64,000 nucleotides of DNA from FEN-1297 sp963710735 (GTDB lineage Bacteria > Bacteroidota > Ignavibacteria > Ignavibacteriales > Ignavibacteriaceae): the NCBI GenBank assembly GCA_963710735.1, contig CAVQBN010000006.1, forward strand, positions 62,001 through 126,000, written 5' to 3'. The notes beneath the pieces are model-generated. The model was not told the origin of the DNA. It saw only the letters and a list, made by a program, of their open reading frames with translations, and searched no databases. The translations under genes and the position numbers were made by a program. This document shows positions 61,889 through 64,000 of this stretch, one piece after another (within the stretch, counting starts at the first letter, position 1; each line of letters begins with the position of its first letter).

Positions 61889-63931
61889 ATGTTACCAAAA
61901 GTCGCAAATTGTATTCCTTTTTTTATAGGAATAATTTTTTTTTCCGGAGTGATCTCCTCTTCCTTCAGCCAGGAGATGAAAGAAATAAATCGCAGTGATA
62001 TGGATACAACTGTAAGCCCATCAACTGATTTTTTTGAATATGCAAATGGAAACTGGTTAAAGAAAACTGAGATTCCACCGGCATATTCGGGGTGGGGTTC
62101 TTTTTATATTCTTAATAACGATAATTTAGATAAGTTAAAAAATATATTGGCGGAAGTTGAAAAAAAATCGGATTGGAAGAAAGGCAGCAGTGAACAGCTT
62201 GTCGGCGATTTTTATTATACCGGTATTGATTCCGCAAAAATTGAAAAAGATGGCTACGAACCAATTCAACCTGACCTGGAAGCCGTAAGTGCAATAAAAA
62301 ATCTGAATGGTTTTTACAAAGAACTGGTGAGAGTTCAACTAGGATATTCAAATCCTTTATTTTCATTTGGATCGGGAGCCGATGCGAAGAATAGCAAAAT
62401 GAATATTGCCCAATTATATCAAAGCGGATTGGGTATGCCTGATCGCGATTATTATTTAAAAACTGATGAAAATACAAAATCAATTAGAGAAAATTATAAA
62501 TCATTAATAAAAAAATCTTTCATGTTAACGGGGGTAGATTCAGCCACTGCAGAAAAAAATGCCGAAAATATTATAGCGCTTGAAACTAAACTTGCAAAAG
62601 CTTCAATGTCACGGACAGAACAACGAGATCCGAAAAAAATATATCATAAAATGACGGTAAAAGAATTAATTTCCCTTGCACCCGAATTTGAATGGAATAA
62701 TTATTTTGACTTGGTCGGAGATGCAAAACCCGGCGATATAAATGTTGCTCAGCCTGACTTCTTCAAAGAAGTTAGTAATATTATTAAAAATACTCCTTTG
62801 CCAACTTTAAAAGATTATCTGCAATGGAATATAATTCGATCAGCAAGTCCTTACTTAAGTGATCCTTTTGTAGAAGCTAATTTTGATTTTTACGGCAAAC
62901 TTCTTAACGGCATTAAGGAAATGCAGCCTCGATGGAAAAGGGTTTTGGAAACAACAAATAGAAGTATTGGAATGGAATTGGGGAAATTATTTGTTAAAAA
63001 ATATTTTCCTCCTTATGCTAAGAAACGGGCATTGGAGTTAGTTCATAATTTAATGGCATCACTTAAAACAAGAATTGAAAATTTAGAATGGATGAGCCCG
63101 GGAACTAAAAAAGAGGCTGTAAAAAAATTAGCAGCATTTACTGTTAAAATTGGTTATCCTGATAAATGGAAAAGTTATAAAGGATTAGTAATAAATAGAG
63201 ATTCTTATTTCGGTAATGTTTTAAGCTCATCTATATTTAATACTAAAAAAGATATCGCTAAAATCGGCAAGCCTGTTGATAAAACCGAGTGGGGTATGAC
63301 TCCTCAAACGGTTAATGCTTATTATAATCCTCAAAATAACGAAATCGTTTTTCCAGCTGGAATTTTACAGCCACCATTTTTTGATCCTAAAGCTGATGAT
63401 GCAGTTAATTACGGCGGAATCGGTTGCGTGATCGGGCATGAAATGACTCATGGTTTTGATGACGAAGGAAGACAATATGATGCTTCAGGTAATATGAAAG
63501 ATTGGTGGACAAAATCAGATGAAGAAAAATTTGATAAAAGAGCTGAAAGAATTGTTGACCAATTTAATAATTATATTGCCGTTGATACCCTGCATGTAAA
63601 CGGTAAATTAACCGAAGGAGAAAACATTGCGGATTTAGGAGGTGTAAATGTTTCGTTTGATGCATTTATGAAAACTGCAGAATATAAAGATGGAAAGAAA
63701 ATAGATGGATTTACTCCTGCCCAGAGATTTTTCTTATCTTTTGCAAATATCTGGAAAATTAAAAATACTCCGCAAAGAATGAGACTTCGTGTAAAAGTTG
63801 ATCCGCATTCTCCGGAACATTATAGAGTTGATGGACCATTGAGTAATACGCCAGCATTTTGGCAAGCTTTCAATGTAAAACCTGGCGATCCAATGAGAAT
63901 GCCCAAAGATAAACTTGTAAAAATTTGGTAA
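61889..63931 (+). CDS. M13 family (neprilysin-like) zinc metallopeptidase
   Basis: Start at ATG 61889, six bases after AGGTG; a GTG nine bases earlier is less likely. The about 680-residue protein has a signal peptide (about 1-30). The N-terminal M13 domain has DFFEYANGNWLKKTEIP, and the catalytic half has NAYYNPQNNEIVFPAGILQPPFFD, the zinc motif HEMTH (about residues 517-521) within VIGHEMTHGFDDEG, and the third ligand glutamate in GENIADLGG. It cleaves peptides in the periplasm. A composite hairpin follows the stop. Confidence 0.93.
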   Translation: MLPKVANCIPFFIGIIFFSGVISSSFSQEMKEINRSDMDTTVSPSTDFFEYANGNWLKKTEIPPAYSGWGSFYILNNDNLDKLKNILAEVEKKSDWKKGSSEQLVGDFYYTGIDSAKIEKDGYEPIQPDLEAVSAIKNLNGFYKELVRVQLGYSNPLFSFGSGADAKNSKMNIAQLYQSGLGMPDRDYYLKTDENTKSIRENYKSLIKKSFMLTGVDSATAEKNAENIIALETKLAKASMSRTEQRDPKKIYHKMTVKELISLAPEFEWNNYFDLVGDAKPGDINVAQPDFFKEVSNIIKNTPLPTLKDYLQWNIIRSASPYLSDPFVEANFDFYGKLLNGIKEMQPRWKRVLETTNRSIGMELGKLFVKKYFPPYAKKRALELVHNLMASLKTRIENLEWMSPGTKKEAVKKLAAFTVKIGYPDKWKSYKGLVINRDSYFGNVLSSSIFNTKKDIAKIGKPVDKTEWGMTPQTVNAYYNPQNNEIVFPAGILQPPFFDPKADDAVNYGGIGCVIGHEMTHGFDDEGRQYDASGNMKDWWTKSDEEKFDKRAERIVDQFNNYIAVDTLHVNGKLTEGENIADLGGVNVSFDAFMKTAEYKDGKKIDGFTPAQRFFLSFANIWKIKNTPQRMRLRVKVDPHSPEHYRVDGPLSNTPAFWQAFNVKPGDPMRMPKDKLVKIW

Positions 63932-63944
63932 TATAATTTTTAAG

Positions 63945-63990
63945 GCAGAAAGTGGAGGCGGTTGTTGAACCAATCATTTCTACTTTCTGC
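63945..63990 (+). terminator. composite hairpin after M13 peptidase
   Basis: GCAGAAAGT (63945-63953) pairs with ACTTTCTGC (63982-63990), and inside it GGTT-GTTG-AACC (63960-63971) forms a second small stem. It starts 14 bases after the stop codon. No T-run is visible in the remaining bases, so function as a terminator is likely but unproven. Confidence 0.55.
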
Positions 63991-64000
63991 AAATAATTTA

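Overview
The window looks like a chromosomal segment of an Ignavibacteria-type member of the Bacteroidota/Chlorobiota (FCB) group. The support is AT-rich DNA, two secreted proteins with the type IX secretion (T9SS) C-terminal sorting domain containing the motif NYPNPFNP, a GWxTD-domain protein, an exported rubrerythrin, a DUF6266-like protein and an RND-free EmrAB/TolC export cluster. I see no rRNA, tRNA, CRISPR array, transposase or prophage. The taxonomic call is inference from protein families, not from a marker gene.

Layout. 0.3-7 kb: small zinc-ribbon protein, TPR/GWxTD protein, MlaF-like ATPase, possible degenerate receiver, DUF2721 protein, Aat (N-end rule transferase) and a convergent M24 peptidase. 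7.4-18.2 kb: the most distinctive block, gdhA1 - receiver/ATP-grasp protein 1 - gdhA2 - receiver/ATP-grasp protein 2 - zinc-ribbon mini-protein - third glutamate dehydrogenase. Three glutamate dehydrogenases and two roughly 1000-residue receiver-receiver-PPDK_N proteins lie head to tail, apparently from duplication of a two-gene unit. 18.4-22.3 kb: CPA2 cation/proton antiporter with RCK domain, MFS exporter, DUF6266-like protein. 22.8-27.3 kb: two secreted T9SS proteins (GH3 glycosidase and a multidomain golvesin-like protein), both frameshifted. 27.5-32.9 kb: ABC-2-like membrane protein, exported rubrerythrin, a DUF2231/response regulator/histidine kinase operon and a divergent SCO1/PCuAC copper-delivery pair. 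Repeated CTTAAAA-type direct repeats with 11-bp spacing lie in the SCO/DUF2231 divergent region and near rubrerythrin, suggesting a small local regulon.

33-49.8 kb: aldo/keto reductase, AEC transporter, an amino-acid permease fused to PTS EIIA and TrkA_C domains, a broken DEGS-like (dihydroceramide desaturase family) lipid desaturase, ClC channel/transporter, alpha/beta hydrolase, NDH-2, a SnoaL-like pseudogene, saccharopine dehydrogenase-like enzyme, TauE/DUF1634 pair, BON protein, HEAT-repeat protein and a MetX-like hydrolase. 49.9-59.6 kb: nicotinate phosphoribosyltransferase, then a TetR-controlled tripartite efflux operon (TetR, HlyD/EmrA, EmrB, TolC) with an additional MFS and a second EmrB paralogue. 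59.7-64 kb: exported NTF2-like protein, GYD protein, YbaK-type deacylase and an M13 metallopeptidase.

The best candidate for an undescribed system is the duplicated glutamate dehydrogenase/receiver-ATP-grasp locus. It couples ammonia assimilation or glutamate catabolism enzymes to proteins that look like PEP synthase heads fused to response-regulator receivers but lack the recognisable phosphohistidine swivel and PEP-binding barrel. Several genes carry single-base disruptions, so either local gene decay or assembly error should be kept in mind.
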